NCBI GenBank assembly: GCA_017545665.1
Contig: JAFWKQ010000121.1
Location: 26,759-90,758, forward strand
DNA: 64,000 bases
From: Atopobiaceae bacterium
GTDB taxonomy: Bacteria; Actinomycetota; Coriobacteriia; Coriobacteriales; Atopobiaceae
Direction of reading: 5' to 3'
Shown one piece after another: positions 18,747 through 27,328 of the stretch. Every line of letters starts with the position of its first letter. The stretch's first letter is position 1. Both the position numbers and the translations under genes were made by a program. The notes beneath the pieces are model-generated. The model saw only the letters and a program-made list of their open reading frames with translations. It did not search any database and was not told where the DNA came from.

Positions 18747-18810
18747 TTGACGTGTTAGTTATTCTGCATCATACTAACACTATTTGATGCAGTATTTAGC
18801 AATGATGCAG
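18747..18810 (+). promoter_or_regulatory. Promoter and palindromic operator of the Fic gene
   Basis: TTGACG (18747-18752) and CATACT (18770-18775) are 17 bases apart and fit a housekeeping promoter. CTGCATCA (18764-18771) and TGATGCAG (18785-18792) form a perfect 8-bp inverted repeat across the -10 box and the expected start site. A third half-site, TGATGCAG, lies at 18803-18810. The arrangement suggests repression, perhaps autoregulation through the protein's C-terminal winged helix; that part is inference. Confidence 0.55.
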
Positions 18811-19878
18811 AAACGGAGAAGGATGCGCGCATTTGACTATACGGAGCTGCCTAAGGAGCTCTATACGACTTCCATAATGAACATGGTATCGTCTATTCAC
18901 GAACACAAGGGACGACAGGACCTCTATATCAATCAGAAGCCGCGCGAGCTTTCAATTCTTTGCGATGTTGCCAAAATTCAAAGCACTGACGCCTCCAATC
19001 GTATTGAGGGAATTGTTACGAGCAACAAGAGACTTTATGAGATCATGCAGGATAAGGTAGCGCCACGTAACAGAGCTGAAGAAGAACTCGCTGGTTATCG
19101 CGATGCCTTATCAATTATTCATGAAAGCTATGATGCAATTCCCTTAACCCCAAACTACATACTTCAGCTGCATAAAATCCTCTATGCTCAAGGCAAAATG
19201 TCCTTTGGTGGCAAATGGAAAGACTCCGACAACGCAATAATCGAAATCGATGCCAATGGCCACAGCCGGGAACGTTTTAAGCCGCTACCTGCTATTTCGA
19301 CTCCGTATGCCATGGAACAGCTATGCGATGCATACAATCAGGCCATCTCTGCGGGTGACATAGATCCACTGTTGCTTATTGCTCTATTTGTGTTCGATTT
19401 TGTATGCATACATCCTTTTAACGACGGCAATGGACGTATGAGCAGGCTCCTTACGCTGTTGCTGCTTTATAAGAGTGGCTATCTTGTTGGTAAATACGTT
19501 TCTATTGAACATGAAATCGAGAAGTCAAAAGAAACATACTATGAGTCACTGCAGGCAAGTTCAACGGGCTGGACCGAGACACAAAACGACTACTTACCTT
19601 TTGTGAGCTACATACTGTGGGTAATTGCTCACACATACGATGTGTTTGAGGAGCGTATAGAAGGGATTGTTACAGACAAGACGCCAAAACCTAAACGCGT
19701 AGAGGCGACACTCAAACGTTCGCTCAAAGACCTTGGTAAACGGGACATTCTATCTCGGTGCCCAGACATCTCGGAAATTACGGTAGAGCGCACTCTTTCT
19801 GCTTTGCTGCAAGCTGGCAAAATCGAGAAGATCGGCGGGGGTCGCGGGACAAAGTATCGCTGGATACGAGACTCTTGA
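18787..19878 (+). CDS. Fic-domain protein (probable AMP transferase) with C-terminal winged helix
   Basis: About 363 residues. The catalytic Fic motif HPFNDGNGR is intact at about residues 209-217, so nucleotide transfer, usually AMP onto a protein hydroxyl, is expected. SNRIEG at about 70-75 matches the (S/T)xxxE(G/N) inhibitory helix of class II Fic proteins, so the enzyme probably represses itself through its N-terminus. The last 60 residues resemble a winged-helix DNA-binding domain, a common layout for standalone Fic proteins. The start is uncertain: the first ATG (18787) lies inside the operator, and ATGs at 18802, 18805 and 18823 are alternatives. Its target is unknown. It stands alone, with no Phd-like antitoxin gene beside it, and ends in the repeat region before the ribosomal operon. 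Confidence 0.85.
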   Translation: MQYLAMMQKRRRMRAFDYTELPKELYTTSIMNMVSSIHEHKGRQDLYINQKPRELSILCDVAKIQSTDASNRIEGIVTSNKRLYEIMQDKVAPRNRAEEELAGYRDALSIIHESYDAIPLTPNYILQLHKILYAQGKMSFGGKWKDSDNAIIEIDANGHSRERFKPLPAISTPYAMEQLCDAYNQAISAGDIDPLLLIALFVFDFVCIHPFNDGNGRMSRLLTLLLLYKSGYLVGKYVSIEHEIEKSKETYYESLQASSTGWTETQNDYLPFVSYILWVIAHTYDVFEERIEGIVTDKTPKPKRVEATLKRSLKDLGKRDILSRCPDISEITVERTLSALLQAGKIEKIGGGRGTKYRWIRDS

Positions 19879-20302
19879 GATGCGCAGTAGTGGCCGGGTA
19901 CACTTTTCGGGCCGCAGAAGGCGGCGCTGGGGCCACTTTTCCGCGGGACGGAGTGGCCCGTGTACACTTTTCGGTCCGCGGACTCCCCCACCGGGGCCAA
20001 AGTTGGCCGATTTGTGCGCACGGCAGGCACGTTTGCGGACCGATTTGTGGACCTGGCGACACGGGCAGGGGCCCGTGTACACTTTTCGGTCCGCGGACTC
20101 CTCCACCGGGGCCAAAGTTGGCCGATTTGTGCGCACGGCAGGCACGTTTGCGGACCAAAAAGTGCGCACGGTCACCCTGTACGCTCGAGAAAGTGGCCCC
20201 GGCAAAGACGTTTGCGGGCACAAAAGTGTACCCGACGCCACCAAACGCCCGATTTTGTCTGCAACGCCAGGCTTGCCGACAAAACCTGACGAGCCTCGGG
20301 AC
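19879..20302. repeat. ACTTTTCGG-type repeat region between fic and rplX
   Basis: Noncoding, GC-rich DNA between two convergent genes. Two 85-bp direct copies lie at 19957-20041 and 20072-20156, differing at one position by eye. Each starts CCCGTGTACACTTTTCGG and ends TTTGCGGACC. Partial copies flank them (19898-19975 and 20157-20230). The same family appears at 30289-30510 and as a fragment at 52727-52741. No gene is credible here. Confidence 0.75.
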
Positions 20303-20339
20303 AAAAAACGGGGCGCCCGGGATAACCTCAGACGCCCCG
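20303..20339 (-). terminator. Rho-independent terminator after rplX
   Basis: Read on the minus strand, CGGGGCG and CGCCCCG (20333-20339 and 20309-20315) form a stem followed by six T residues (20308-20303). It begins 23 bases after the rplX stop. This ends the ribosomal operon at rplX. Confidence 0.75.
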
Positions 20340-20361
20340 CATCGCTCAATCGAGCAAAAGC

Positions 20362-20679
20362 TTAGAACTTGTGGCCGCACTTCTTGCAAATGCGAACCTT
20401 CTTGCCCTCGTCGTCGGTACCATGGCCAACGCGGGTGGGCTTGCCGCACTCGGGGCAAATGAGCATAACGTTGGAGGCATCGATCTTGGCCTCCTGCTCC
20501 TTGAAGCCACCGTTCTGGTTCTCCTGGGTAGGACGCTGGGCCTTCTTTACGATGGCCACGCCCTCCACGATTACCTTACCCTCGCGGGGGAAGGCGCGCA
20601 GGACCTCGCCCTGGGCACCCCTATCCTTGCCGGAGAGGACTTGGACCTTGTCGCCCTTCTTTACGTTCATCTTAGGCAT
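20362..20679 (-). CDS. rplX: Ribosomal protein L24 (uL24)
   Basis: 105 residues with the KOW signature near the N-terminus (KKGDKVQVLSGKDRGAQGEV). L24 is an assembly-initiating protein of the large subunit that binds the 5' end of 23S rRNA. The C-terminus carries two CxxC pairs (CPECGKP and CKKCGHKF), a zinc-ribbon form found in many bacterial L24 proteins. It is the last gene of this ribosomal segment, 16 bases after rplN. Normally rplE would follow, but here a terminator and repeats do. Confidence 0.97.
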   Translation of the reverse strand: MPKMNVKKGDKVQVLSGKDRGAQGEVLRAFPREGKVIVEGVAIVKKAQRPTQENQNGGFKEQEAKIDASNVMLICPECGKPTRVGHGTDDEGKKVRICKKCGHKF

Positions 20680-20695
20680 GCTAAGGTCACCTCCT

Positions 20696-21064
20696 TTACA
20701 GCGTCTCGGGTGCGAGCGAGACGATCTTCATGTACTTGCGGTCGCGCAGCTCGCGTGCCACAGGCCCGAAGATACGGGTACCACGAGGCTCGCCTTCCTT
20801 GTCCACGACGACACAGGCGTTCTGGTCGAAGCGGATGTAGCTGCCGTCCTTGCGACGGGTCTCCTTCTTGGTGCGCACAACGACGCAACGAACGATGTCG
20901 CCCTTCTTTACGGCACTGTTTGGCGTAGCCTCCTGCACCGCGCAGATAATAACGTCACCAATGCCAGCGTAACGACGCTTGGAGCCGCCGATGACCTTGA
21001 TGCACTTCACACGCCTCGCGCCGCTGTTGTCGGCAACGTTGAGCATGGTTTCCATCTGAATCAT
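20696..21064 (-). CDS. rplN: Ribosomal protein L14 (uL14)
   Basis: 122 residues, full length. It begins [22 protein letters not shown] and has the conserved [16 protein letters not shown] stretch. L14 lies at the subunit interface of the large subunit, near L19. It sits between rpsQ and rplX in the standard order, 18 bases after rpsQ. Confidence 0.97.
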   Translation of the reverse strand: MIQMETMLNVADNSGARRVKCIKVIGGSKRRYAGIGDVIICAVQEATPNSAVKKGDIVRCVVVRTKKETRRKDGSYIRFDQNACVVVDKEGEPRGTRIFGPVARELRDRKYMKIVSLAPETL

Positions 21065-21082
21065 TTGCTGTACCTCCTGCCG

Positions 21083-21349
21083 CTACTTGGCGCGTTCGAC
21101 GATCTCCACCAAGCGCCAACGCTTGGTTTTGGAGAGAGGACGGGTCTCCATAACGCGAACCGTGTCGCCAATGCCACACTCGTTGTTCTCGTCGTGTACG
21201 TGGAGCTTCTTGGAGATGGTCATCATCTTGCCATACTTGGGATGATGCTTGCGGTAGTTGATCTTTACGGTAACCGTCTTGTTGCCGGATATCGACACCA
21301 CGACGCCCGTACGCACCTTACGCGCGTTTCTTGTTGCGGTTTCTGCCAT
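21083..21349 (-). CDS. rpsQ: Ribosomal protein S17 (uS17)
   Basis: 88 residues from the ATG at 21349 ([17 protein letters not shown]). An in-frame upstream ATG would add 28 unrelated residues that overlap rpmC, so I reject it. The OB-fold core [15 protein letters not shown] and the [17 protein letters not shown] region are typical. S17 is a primary 16S rRNA-binding protein of the small subunit. It follows rpmC by 19 bases. Confidence 0.96.
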   Translation of the reverse strand: MAETATRNARKVRTGVVVSISGNKTVTVKINYRKHHPKYGKMMTISKKLHVHDENNECGIGDTVRVMETRPLSKTKRWRLVEIVERAK

Positions 21350-21368
21350 GTGCAATCTCTCCTGCCGT

Positions 21369-21575
21369 CTAGTTCTTGGCGTCGGCCGCGATCTCGCGGG
21401 CGCGAATCTCGGTCTGTACACGGGCAATGTCACGCTTGACGGTCTTTACGCGAGCCGTGTTGTCGAGCTGGCTCGTTGCCATTTGGAAGCGGAGGTTAAA
21501 AAGCTCAGCGCGTCCCTCCTCAAGCTTGGCAGCAAGCTCAGCATCACTGAGCGCCTGTATTTCCTTGTACTTCAT
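21369..21575 (-). CDS. rpmC: Ribosomal protein L29 (uL29)
   Basis: 68 residues. The two-helix hairpin sequence includes [17 protein letters not shown], a strong L29 signature. L29 lies at the peptide exit tunnel and contributes to the binding site for trigger factor and signal recognition particle. It lies 6 bases after rplP and before rpsQ, in the standard order. Confidence 0.96.
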   Translation of the reverse strand: MKYKEIQALSDAELAAKLEEGRAELFNLRFQMATSQLDNTARVKTVKRDIARVQTEIRAREIAADAKN

Positions 21576-21581
21576 AGTTGC

Positions 21582-22007
21582 CTACTCCTCCCCGGCGTCG
21601 TCAGCGCGGTGGACGATCTTGGTTTTGATCGGCAACTTGTGCTGCGCCAGTCGCAGGGCCTCCTTGGCGACGTCCTCAGATACGCCGTCAATCTCGAACA
21701 TGATGCGGCCGGGCTTTACGACGGCCACCCACTCTTCGGGGTTGCCCTTACCCGAACCCATGCGGGTCTCCGCCGGCTTCTTGGTGATGGGCTTATCGGG
21801 GAAGATGGTAATCCACACCTTGCCGCCACGCCTCATGTGACGAGTCATGGCCACACGGCAAGCCTCGATTTGACGGTTGGTAATCCAGTGGGCCTCCTGT
21901 GCCTGGATGCCCCACGTACCGAAGTTCAGGGTGGTATTGCCCTTAGCCTTGCCCTTCATGGAGCCGCGCTGGACCTTGCGGTGTAGTACGCGCTTAGGTG
22001 CGAGCAT
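21582..22007 (-). CDS. rplP: Ribosomal protein L16 (uL16)
   Basis: 141 residues ([20 protein letters not shown]), with the conserved [20 protein letters not shown] segment. L16 helps organise the A-site tRNA region of the large subunit. Its ATG overlaps the rpsC stop (TAATG), so the two are translationally coupled. Confidence 0.97.
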   Translation of the reverse strand: MLAPKRVLHRKVQRGSMKGKAKGNTTLNFGTWGIQAQEAHWITNRQIEACRVAMTRHMRRGGKVWITIFPDKPITKKPAETRMGSGKGNPEEWVAVVKPGRIMFEIDGVSEDVAKEALRLAQHKLPIKTKIVHRADDAGEE

Positions 22008-22717
22008 TAGCGTCCCCTCCTATCGTTGCGACGGCGATTGAGGGCCGAAGTTCCCTCCAGCGCCGGATTGGGCGCGGGCTGACCCTTCATCTTCTCGCCG
22101 AGGTATATCCAAACCTTAACGCCGCAGGCGCCCATGGTGGTGCGAGCGGTTGCCTCGCCGTAGCCAATTACGGCACGCAGCGTGTGCAGAGGCACGCGAC
22201 CCTCGCGGTACCACTCACGACGACCCATCTCGGCGCCGTTAAGACGACCAGAGCACTGAATACGAATGCCCTTGGCGCCAGACTTGCGAGCCATTTGCAC
22301 GGCCTTGCGCATGGCACGACGGAACGCGACGCGACCCTCGAGCTGCTCGGCAATGGACTGGGCAACCAGGTTGGCGTCGAGCTCGGGGCGCTTTACCTCG
22401 ACGACGTCCACCTTAACCATGCCAGTGCCAACGCCCGCAACCTTCTCGAGGTCCTTGCGGAGCGAGTCGATCTCGGAGCCCTTCTTGCCAATTACGATGC
22501 CGGGGCGACCGCTGTAGATCGTTACCTGCACCTTGCCGCCGGCTCGCTCGATGTCTACGCGCGAAAGTGCGGCGCGTGCGAGGCGCTTTTGCAGGAACTT
22601 GCGAATGGCAAGGTCGTTGCCAAGGGTCTGTGCGTAGTCCTTATCGGCGTACCAACGGGAACGCCATTGCTCGGTGGTACCCAGACGGAAGCCAGTGGGA
22701 TGTACCTTTTGTCCCAT
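22007..22717 (-). CDS. rpsC: Ribosomal protein S3 (uS3)
   Basis: 236 residues. It starts [18 protein letters not shown] and carries the KH-type [20 protein letters not shown] motif and the [20 protein letters not shown] region. S3 helps form the mRNA entry site and helicase region of the 30S head. It follows rplV by 3 bases and overlaps rplP. Confidence 0.97.
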   Translation of the reverse strand: MGQKVHPTGFRLGTTEQWRSRWYADKDYAQTLGNDLAIRKFLQKRLARAALSRVDIERAGGKVQVTIYSGRPGIVIGKKGSEIDSLRKDLEKVAGVGTGMVKVDVVEVKRPELDANLVAQSIAEQLEGRVAFRRAMRKAVQMARKSGAKGIRIQCSGRLNGAEMGRREWYREGRVPLHTLRAVIGYGEATARTTMGACGVKVWIYLGEKMKGQPAPNPALEGTSALNRRRNDRRGR

Positions 22718-22720
22718 TCC

Positions 22721-23083
22721 TTACGCCTCCTTCCTGGGTGCAACAACAACAGTAATGTGGCTCGTGCGCTTGTTGATGCGCGAAGCGGAGCCCTTGGCGC
22801 GAGGACGGAAACGCTTGAGGGTGGGTCCCTCGTCCACATACGCCTTTGCGATAACAAGGTCGGCGCCACGCATGCCGTGGTTGTTCTCGGCGTTGGCCAC
22901 GGCCGAGTTCACAACCTTGGCTACGGGAACCGCAGCCGCGCGATTGTTGAACTGCAGCAGCTCGAGCGCCTGCTCAACCGACTTGTTACGGATTTGGTCC
23001 ACCACGAGGCGGGCCTTGCGAGGGGCAACGCGCACATACTTTGCGGTTGCGCGCACCTCGTTGGTATTGGTGTTATCTGCCAT
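22721..23083 (-). CDS. rplV: Ribosomal protein L22 (uL22)
   Basis: 120 residues. The family core [20 protein letters not shown] and the C-terminal [20 protein letters not shown] loop are present. L22 lines the exit tunnel, and its beta hairpin is a known site of macrolide-resistance changes. It lies 17 bases after rpsS. Confidence 0.97.
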   Translation of the reverse strand: MADNTNTNEVRATAKYVRVAPRKARLVVDQIRNKSVEQALELLQFNNRAAAVPVAKVVNSAVANAENNHGMRGADLVIAKAYVDEGPTLKRFRPRAKGSASRINKRTSHITVVVAPRKEA

Positions 23084-23100
23084 TTAGCTAACTCCCCCCC

Positions 23101-23361
23101 CTACTTGACCTTGTGTCCGCGGAACGTACGCGTAGGGGCGAACTCGCCCAGCTTGTGGCCGACCATGGACTCCGTGATGTACACGGGGACGTGCTTGCGG
23201 CCGTCGTGTACGGCAATCGTGTGACCAACCATCTCGGGGAAGATGGTGGAGGAACGCGACCAGGTCTTGATGACGTCCTTGGTACCCGCCTCGTTTTGCG
23301 CGAGAACACGCGTGAGGAGGCGAGTCTCCACAAACGGGCCCTTCTTGAGACTTCTGCTCAT
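23101..23361 (-). CDS. rpsS: Ribosomal protein S19 (uS19)
   Basis: 86 residues, [19 protein letters not shown] to the conserved [16 protein letters not shown] end. S19 pairs with S13 in the 30S head. It lies between rplB and rplV in the standard order. Confidence 0.97.
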   Translation of the reverse strand: MSRSLKKGPFVETRLLTRVLAQNEAGTKDVIKTWSRSSTIFPEMVGHTIAVHDGRKHVPVYITESMVGHKLGEFAPTRTFRGHKVK

Positions 23362-23390
23362 ACTTGTCTCTCCTACTACTCGTGACTCGA

Positions 23391-24227
23391 CTACTTCGTC
23401 TTACGACGACGGATGATCAGACGGTTGCTGCCCTTCTTGGGGTTACGCGTCTTGTAACCCTTCGTGGGCTTACCCCAAGGGGTAACGGAGGGGCGACCAG
23501 AGGTGTGGTTCTTGCCCTCACCACCGCCGTGTGGGTGGTCAACCGGGTTCATTACCGTACCGCGCACGGTGGGACGCACGCCCAGCCAGCGCTGACGACC
23601 GGCCTTACCGATTACGATGTTGGAGTGATCGGCATTGCCAACCACGCCAATGGTCGCACGGCACGTAAGGAGCACGCGGCGAAGCTCGGAGGAGGGCATG
23701 CGGAGCACGGCATAGCCGTTGTCCTTGCCCATGAGCTGCACGGAAGTGCCAGCGGAACGTGCCATTGCGGCGCCCTTGCCCGGCTGAAACTCCACGGCGT
23801 GCACGAGCGTGCCCACGGGAATCTCGGAGAGGGGCATAGCGTTGCCCGGCTTGATGTCTACGTTCTTGGTGCCCGAGAGCACGGTGTCGCCTACGTTCAG
23901 GCCCTGGGGAGCCAGGATGTAGGCCTTCGAACCGTCGACGTAGTGCAACAGCGCGATGCGAGCGGAGCGGTTGGGGTCGTACTCAATAGAGGCAACCTTT
24001 GCCGGCACGTCGTCGTGCACGCGCTTGAAGTCGATGCGACGATACTTACGCTTGTGGCCGCCACCCTGGTGACGGGTGGTAATGCGACCGTTGTTGTTTC
24101 GACCAGCCTTCTTGGGCAGGGGCTCGAGAAGCGACTTCTCGGGCGTGTCCGTGGTGATCTCGGCGAAGTCCGAGATCGTCTGGAAGCGCCGCCCTGCGCT
24201 GGTGGGCTTGAGGTGCTTAACTGCCAT
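23391..24227 (-). CDS. rplB: Ribosomal protein L2 (uL2)
   Basis: 278 residues, full length. It has the [18 protein letters not shown] segment and the peptidyl-transferase-proximal loop [15 protein letters not shown] containing the conserved His. L2 is needed for subunit association and peptidyl transfer. It is separated from rplW by a 147-base gap, longer than the other spacings in this operon. Confidence 0.97.
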   Translation of the reverse strand: MAVKHLKPTSAGRRFQTISDFAEITTDTPEKSLLEPLPKKAGRNNNGRITTRHQGGGHKRKYRRIDFKRVHDDVPAKVASIEYDPNRSARIALLHYVDGSKAYILAPQGLNVGDTVLSGTKNVDIKPGNAMPLSEIPVGTLVHAVEFQPGKGAAMARSAGTSVQLMGKDNGYAVLRMPSSELRRVLLTCRATIGVVGNADHSNIVIGKAGRQRWLGVRPTVRGTVMNPVDHPHGGGEGKNHTSGRPSVTPWGKPTKGYKTRNPKKGSNRLIIRRRKTK

Positions 24228-24374
24228 TACAAATTCCCTTTCTTTCTCCGTTGGCCGCCTCGCTTAAGGGATTGAGGCTCTTGCCTCAGCAAAGCGACAC
24301 CGGATGTACCACGGTACCGCGCGTATCTATTTGCGCGGCAGACGCGCGCCCTTAAGGACGTGCGTCAATTACCC
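24228..24374 (-). other. Gap between rplW and rplB with small hairpins
   Basis: Noncoding. TGAGGC and GCCTCA form a short hairpin at 24273-24288. Further self-complementary GCGCG-containing sequence lies at about 24318-24350. It may affect RNA processing or translation; nothing more can be said from sequence. Confidence 0.3.
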
Positions 24375-24680
24375 TTACTCGACGATGTTTACGTCGTTGT
24401 TCGCAAAGACCTCAATCGTCTCGCCGGGAGCGACGGTTACGATAGCCTTCTTCCAACGGCGAGTCTTGCCGGCAACGTAGCGAACCCTACGAGTCTTGGG
24501 CTTTACGTTGACGGTGTTGACCTTAACCACATGCACGTTGAAGAGTTTCTCAACGGCAGCGCGAATCTCCTCTTTGGGTGCAGTACGCGCAACCTCAAAG
24601 GTGTACTTGCCCTGCTCCATAAGATCAAACGAGCGCTCGGTGACGATCGGGCGAATGATGACTTCGTACGGGGAGTTCAT
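24375..24680 (-). CDS. rplW: Ribosomal protein L23 (uL23)
   Basis: 101 residues with IIRPIVTERSFDLMEQGKYT at the N-terminus. L23 sits at the tunnel exit and is the docking site for trigger factor and SRP. Its start overlaps the rplD stop, which suggests coupled translation. Confidence 0.97.
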   Translation of the reverse strand: MNSPYEVIIRPIVTERSFDLMEQGKYTFEVARTAPKEEIRAAVEKLFNVHVVKVNTVNVKPKTRRVRYVAGKTRRWKKAIVTVAPGETIEVFANNDVNIVE

Positions 24681-25306
24681 TATGCGAGCGCCTCCTCAAG
24701 CTTCTTTGCCACGTCGACGGTCATAACCAGTGCGGCGTTGTCGATGAGGCAGCGGGTATGGGCCTCGGACACGCCGTAGACCTCAACCTTGGGGATGTTG
24801 CGGAACGAGAGGTACTCAACGACGGCCTCGTCGTCAACCACAAGGGTCACGCGCTTGCCGGTAAGGTCGAGTGCCTTAAGGATGGCCGCCGCCTTTTTGG
24901 TGGAAGGCTCGTCGAACTTGAGCTCATCCAGAACCACGAGCTCGGAATCGGCAAGCTTGCCCGAAAGCGCGGAGCGCATGGCGAGCTTGGCCATCTTGTT
25001 GTTGAGCTTCTTTGCGTAGCTGCGAGGAACGGGGCCGAACACAACGCCGCCGCCAGTCCACTGGGCTGCGCGGATGGAGCCCTGACGAGCACGACCGGTG
25101 CCCTTTTGCCTGTACGGCTTGCGGCCGCCGCCCGAAACCTCGTGACGGTTCCTCACCGCGTGGGTGCCCTGACGCAGGCTGGCCTCGTAGGCCACCACTG
25201 CCTGATGCATTACGGGTACGTTTGGCTCGATGCCAAACACGTCGGAGGAAAGCTCGGCCTCGCTTACGGCCGCACCCTCTATGTTCTTAACTTCGATCTT
25301 GGACAT
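24680..25306 (-). CDS. rplD: Ribosomal protein L4 (uL4)
   Basis: 208 residues. The conserved loop GGRKPYRQKGTGRARQGS, which reaches into the exit tunnel, is intact. In several bacteria L4 also represses its own operon by binding the mRNA leader. Whether the leader here (25939-26067) serves this is unknown. It lies 11 bases after rplC. Confidence 0.97.
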   Translation of the reverse strand: MSKIEVKNIEGAAVSEAELSSDVFGIEPNVPVMHQAVVAYEASLRQGTHAVRNRHEVSGGGRKPYRQKGTGRARQGSIRAAQWTGGGVVFGPVPRSYAKKLNNKMAKLAMRSALSGKLADSELVVLDELKFDEPSTKKAAAILKALDLTGKRVTLVVDDEAVVEYLSFRNIPKVEVYGVSEAHTRCLIDNAALVMTVDVAKKLEEALA

Positions 25307-25317
25307 TGTTTCCTCCC

Positions 25318-25938
25318 TTAGGCCATACGGACCTGGACGAGGGCGTTGCTGCCACCAGGCACCGCACCCTTAACGAGCAGGAGGTTCTGGTCGGTGTCCA
25401 CGCGCACGAGCTTGAGGTTCTTTACGGTAACGCGCTCGTCGCCCATGTGACCGGCCATGTGCAGACCCTTACGGACACGCGCGGGATACGCGCACTGGCC
25501 GATGGAGCCCGGCTTACGCTGGTTCCTGGAACCGTGGGTCATGGGACCGCGGCTAAAGTTCCAGCGCTTGATGGTTCCCTGGAAGCCCTTGCCCTTGGAG
25601 GTGCCGGTAACGTCTACGGCCTTGACCTCTGCGAAGTCGGCCACGGTCACCTGATCGCCGGGCTTGTACTCGGAACCGTCCTCCACGCGAACCTCGCGCA
25701 GATAACGCATGGGCTCAACGCCCGCCTTTGCGAAGTGGCCTGCCATTGGCTTGTTGACCTTCTTCGCCTTGATGTCGCCAAAGCCGATCTGAACGGCATC
25801 GTAGCCGTCGGTCTCTTTGGTCTTTACCTGCGACACCGTGCAGGGGCCTGCCTGAATGACGGTTACGGGCACGACGTTGTCGTCGTCATCCCATACCTGC
25901 GTCATCCCGATCTTGCGGCCAAGAATCGTGCTGACCAT
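25318..25938 (-). CDS. rplC: Ribosomal protein L3 (uL3)
   Basis: 206 residues, [19 protein letters not shown], with the [20 protein letters not shown] loop that reaches the peptidyl-transferase centre. It is the first gene of this operon, with AAGGA before the start. In most bacteria rpsJ precedes rplC; here only about 215 noncoding bases and an unrelated lipoprotein gene lie upstream. Confidence 0.97.
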   Translation of the reverse strand: MVSTILGRKIGMTQVWDDDDNVVPVTVIQAGPCTVSQVKTKETDGYDAVQIGFGDIKAKKVNKPMAGHFAKAGVEPMRYLREVRVEDGSEYKPGDQVTVADFAEVKAVDVTGTSKGKGFQGTIKRWNFSRGPMTHGSRNQRKPGSIGQCAYPARVRKGLHMAGHMGDERVTVKNLKLVRVDTDQNLLLVKGAVPGGSNALVQVRMA

Positions 25939-26067
25939 ACCTAATCCTTACCCTCGGTGGTCATGGGACGGCAACTAAGGAGCACCCTGCTCCCCTCCCC
26001 AGCGGACCACATCCGTCAGTCGTTGCGGCATATAGAGACAGCACTCCCCACATACAGCAACTTTGCT
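25939..26067 (-). other. Leader of the rplC operon
   Basis: About 120 bases between the predicted transcription start (near 26061) and the rplC ATG. It contains a GGAGCAGGGTGCTCC hairpin. By position it is a candidate for autoregulation by a ribosomal protein, but I could not match it to a known leader structure. Confidence 0.4.
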
Positions 26068-26096
26068 AGTGTACACCGTGCCGGGCGTCTCCACAA
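26068..26096 (-). promoter_or_regulatory. Promoter of the rplC-rplX operon
   Basis: On the minus strand TTGTGG (26091-26096) and TACACT (26068-26073) are separated by 17 bases. The elements and spacing fit a housekeeping promoter that starts the operon at rplC. Confidence 0.6.
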
Positions 26097-26118
26097 ACTC
26101 TTCAGGTGAAGCTGGACC

Positions 26119-26145
26119 CTAAGTTGGGGACAGTCCCTTAGTTAG
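26119..26145. repeat. Degenerate GGGGACAGTCCC palindrome
   Basis: CTAAG and TTAG flank a GGGGACAGTCCC core. It resembles the stronger palindromes at 30844, 45667 and 48047 but its arms are imperfect. It lies just downstream of the lipoprotein stop at 26155. Confidence 0.4.
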
Positions 26146-26154
26146 CCTTTATGC

Positions 26155-27141
26155 CTAGCCAAGGATGGCGAGGTGCTCCAGAAGCTTGCGCCACTGCGAG
26201 GGAGCCTCTTTGTACTCGTACTCGCGCGTTGTCTCGCGATGGAGTTTCGTCCCGTCTGTGTACTCTATGTCTTCCACCTGCTTGTTGAGATTGCCGTTCT
26301 CGTCATACGAGAAGCTCGTGTTATTGGTGTACTCATCGCACTTGGCAACGCAAGAAGCCGGCTTGCCATCGTTGCCGTCCTTGTATTCGTAGGTAACGTC
26401 CAGCGCTTGGGACTGTCCGCCCTCAACGGTGGCCGTCGCGTGCTCGGATAGAGGGAAGCCAAGCTCGTTATAAGGCATCTCGCTAGACCTCTTTACCTCG
26501 ATCTCGGTGCCACCTTCGGCAGTCTGCTTGATGACGTAGTCGTGCGTACGCTTGCTTATGAGCCCCGCATCGGAATACTCGTACGCCGTGCTATCGCTCG
26601 TCCCGTCGCTACGCGTCGCGTTAGAGTTTATAGGCTGCCCTTTGTCGTCGAGCTTCCATTCGTATTTGTCCGACGAGGAAATCTTGTTTGCCTCGTCGCC
26701 AACGTTATAGCTAACGATATCCGACGACAGAATGAGGCCCTTCTCGTCAAAGGTACTCTTGACTTCCCTCACGTTCTTTTCGCCGTTGTAGGTTGTGTTT
26801 ACTGTTGAGACAACCGCGTTTCCGTGCTCGTCCAAAGTATTGGCAACCTCGGATTCGGCGGTTGCCGCGTCGCCTTGCGAAGGCTTGTATTCTTCGGTCG
26901 TCTTTACCTTTGAGATTACCCACATTCCCTGCTGCGATGCATCGTTTGCAGGTGCCTGATCCTGCTGAGAGCTGGATGTGGCGCTCGAGCTAGAAGAGCT
27001 TGCGCTTTCCTGCGACGCGCTGCTGCTCTGTGCGGACGACCCACAGCCCGCGAGCCCAATGGTCCCCACCATGGCGGCAGACACAAAGAGCGCCGCAATC
27101 CCGCGCCTACCAACGTATGCCCTCTTTCCGTCGTTCAACAT
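26155..27141 (-). CDS. Secreted lipoprotein with YD-like repeats
   Basis: About 328 residues from the ATG at 27141 (MLNDGKRAYVGRRG), which has AGAAGGG at 6 bases' spacing; in-frame starts at 27147 and 27162 are less well placed. The signal peptide ends in the lipobox IGLAGCGSS, so the mature protein should be lipid-anchored. A Ser/Ala/Gln-rich linker is followed by repeated strands such as YEYSDAGLIS, YNELGFPLSE and FSYDENGNLN. These resemble degenerate YD/RHS-type repeats, a beta-rich fold seen in surface proteins. Function is unknown. It stands alone between the ribosomal promoter and the hairpin at 27257-27308. Confidence 0.75.
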   Translation of the reverse strand: MLNDGKRAYVGRRGIAALFVSAAMVGTIGLAGCGSSAQSSSASQESASSSSSSATSSSQQDQAPANDASQQGMWVISKVKTTEEYKPSQGDAATAESEVANTLDEHGNAVVSTVNTTYNGEKNVREVKSTFDEKGLILSSDIVSYNVGDEANKISSSDKYEWKLDDKGQPINSNATRSDGTSDSTAYEYSDAGLISKRTHDYVIKQTAEGGTEIEVKRSSEMPYNELGFPLSEHATATVEGGQSQALDVTYEYKDGNDGKPASCVAKCDEYTNNTSFSYDENGNLNKQVEDIEYTDGTKLHRETTREYEYKEAPSQWRKLLEHLAILG

Positions 27142-27256
27142 GCTCATCCCTTCTTTCATCATGCTGCAAAGCCATTAATAGGTTACCAGTTGGCAACGTC
27201 TGGCAGCCTCACATCTTGGCGGATGGTCTAAGGCGCCTTCGCCCAAGCAGTATGAG

Positions 27257-27308
27257 CAATGGGGATACTCCCCTTTGCCCGTGCAGGCAAAGGGGAGTAT
27301 CCCCATTG
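27257..27308 (-). terminator. Perfect hairpin after the oxidoreductase operon
   Basis: A 23-bp perfect stem (27257-27279 with 27286-27308) and a 6-base loop contain GGGGATACTCCCC in one arm. It begins 20 bases after the stop of the last oxidoreductase gene and is a good terminator candidate. The core is shared with 36981-37019 and 42797-42835. Confidence 0.6.
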
Positions 27309-27328
27309 TCTTTCTATTTTTATTTGTA

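Noticed and set aside
19758..20462. Open frames on both strands between fic and rplX
   Set aside because: They consist of translated DNA repeats and antisense of rplX, with no ribosome-binding sites or known domains.
25939..26154. Hidden rpsJ upstream of rplC
   Set aside because: The gap is about 216 bases, too short for S10, and no S10-like sequence appears in any frame.
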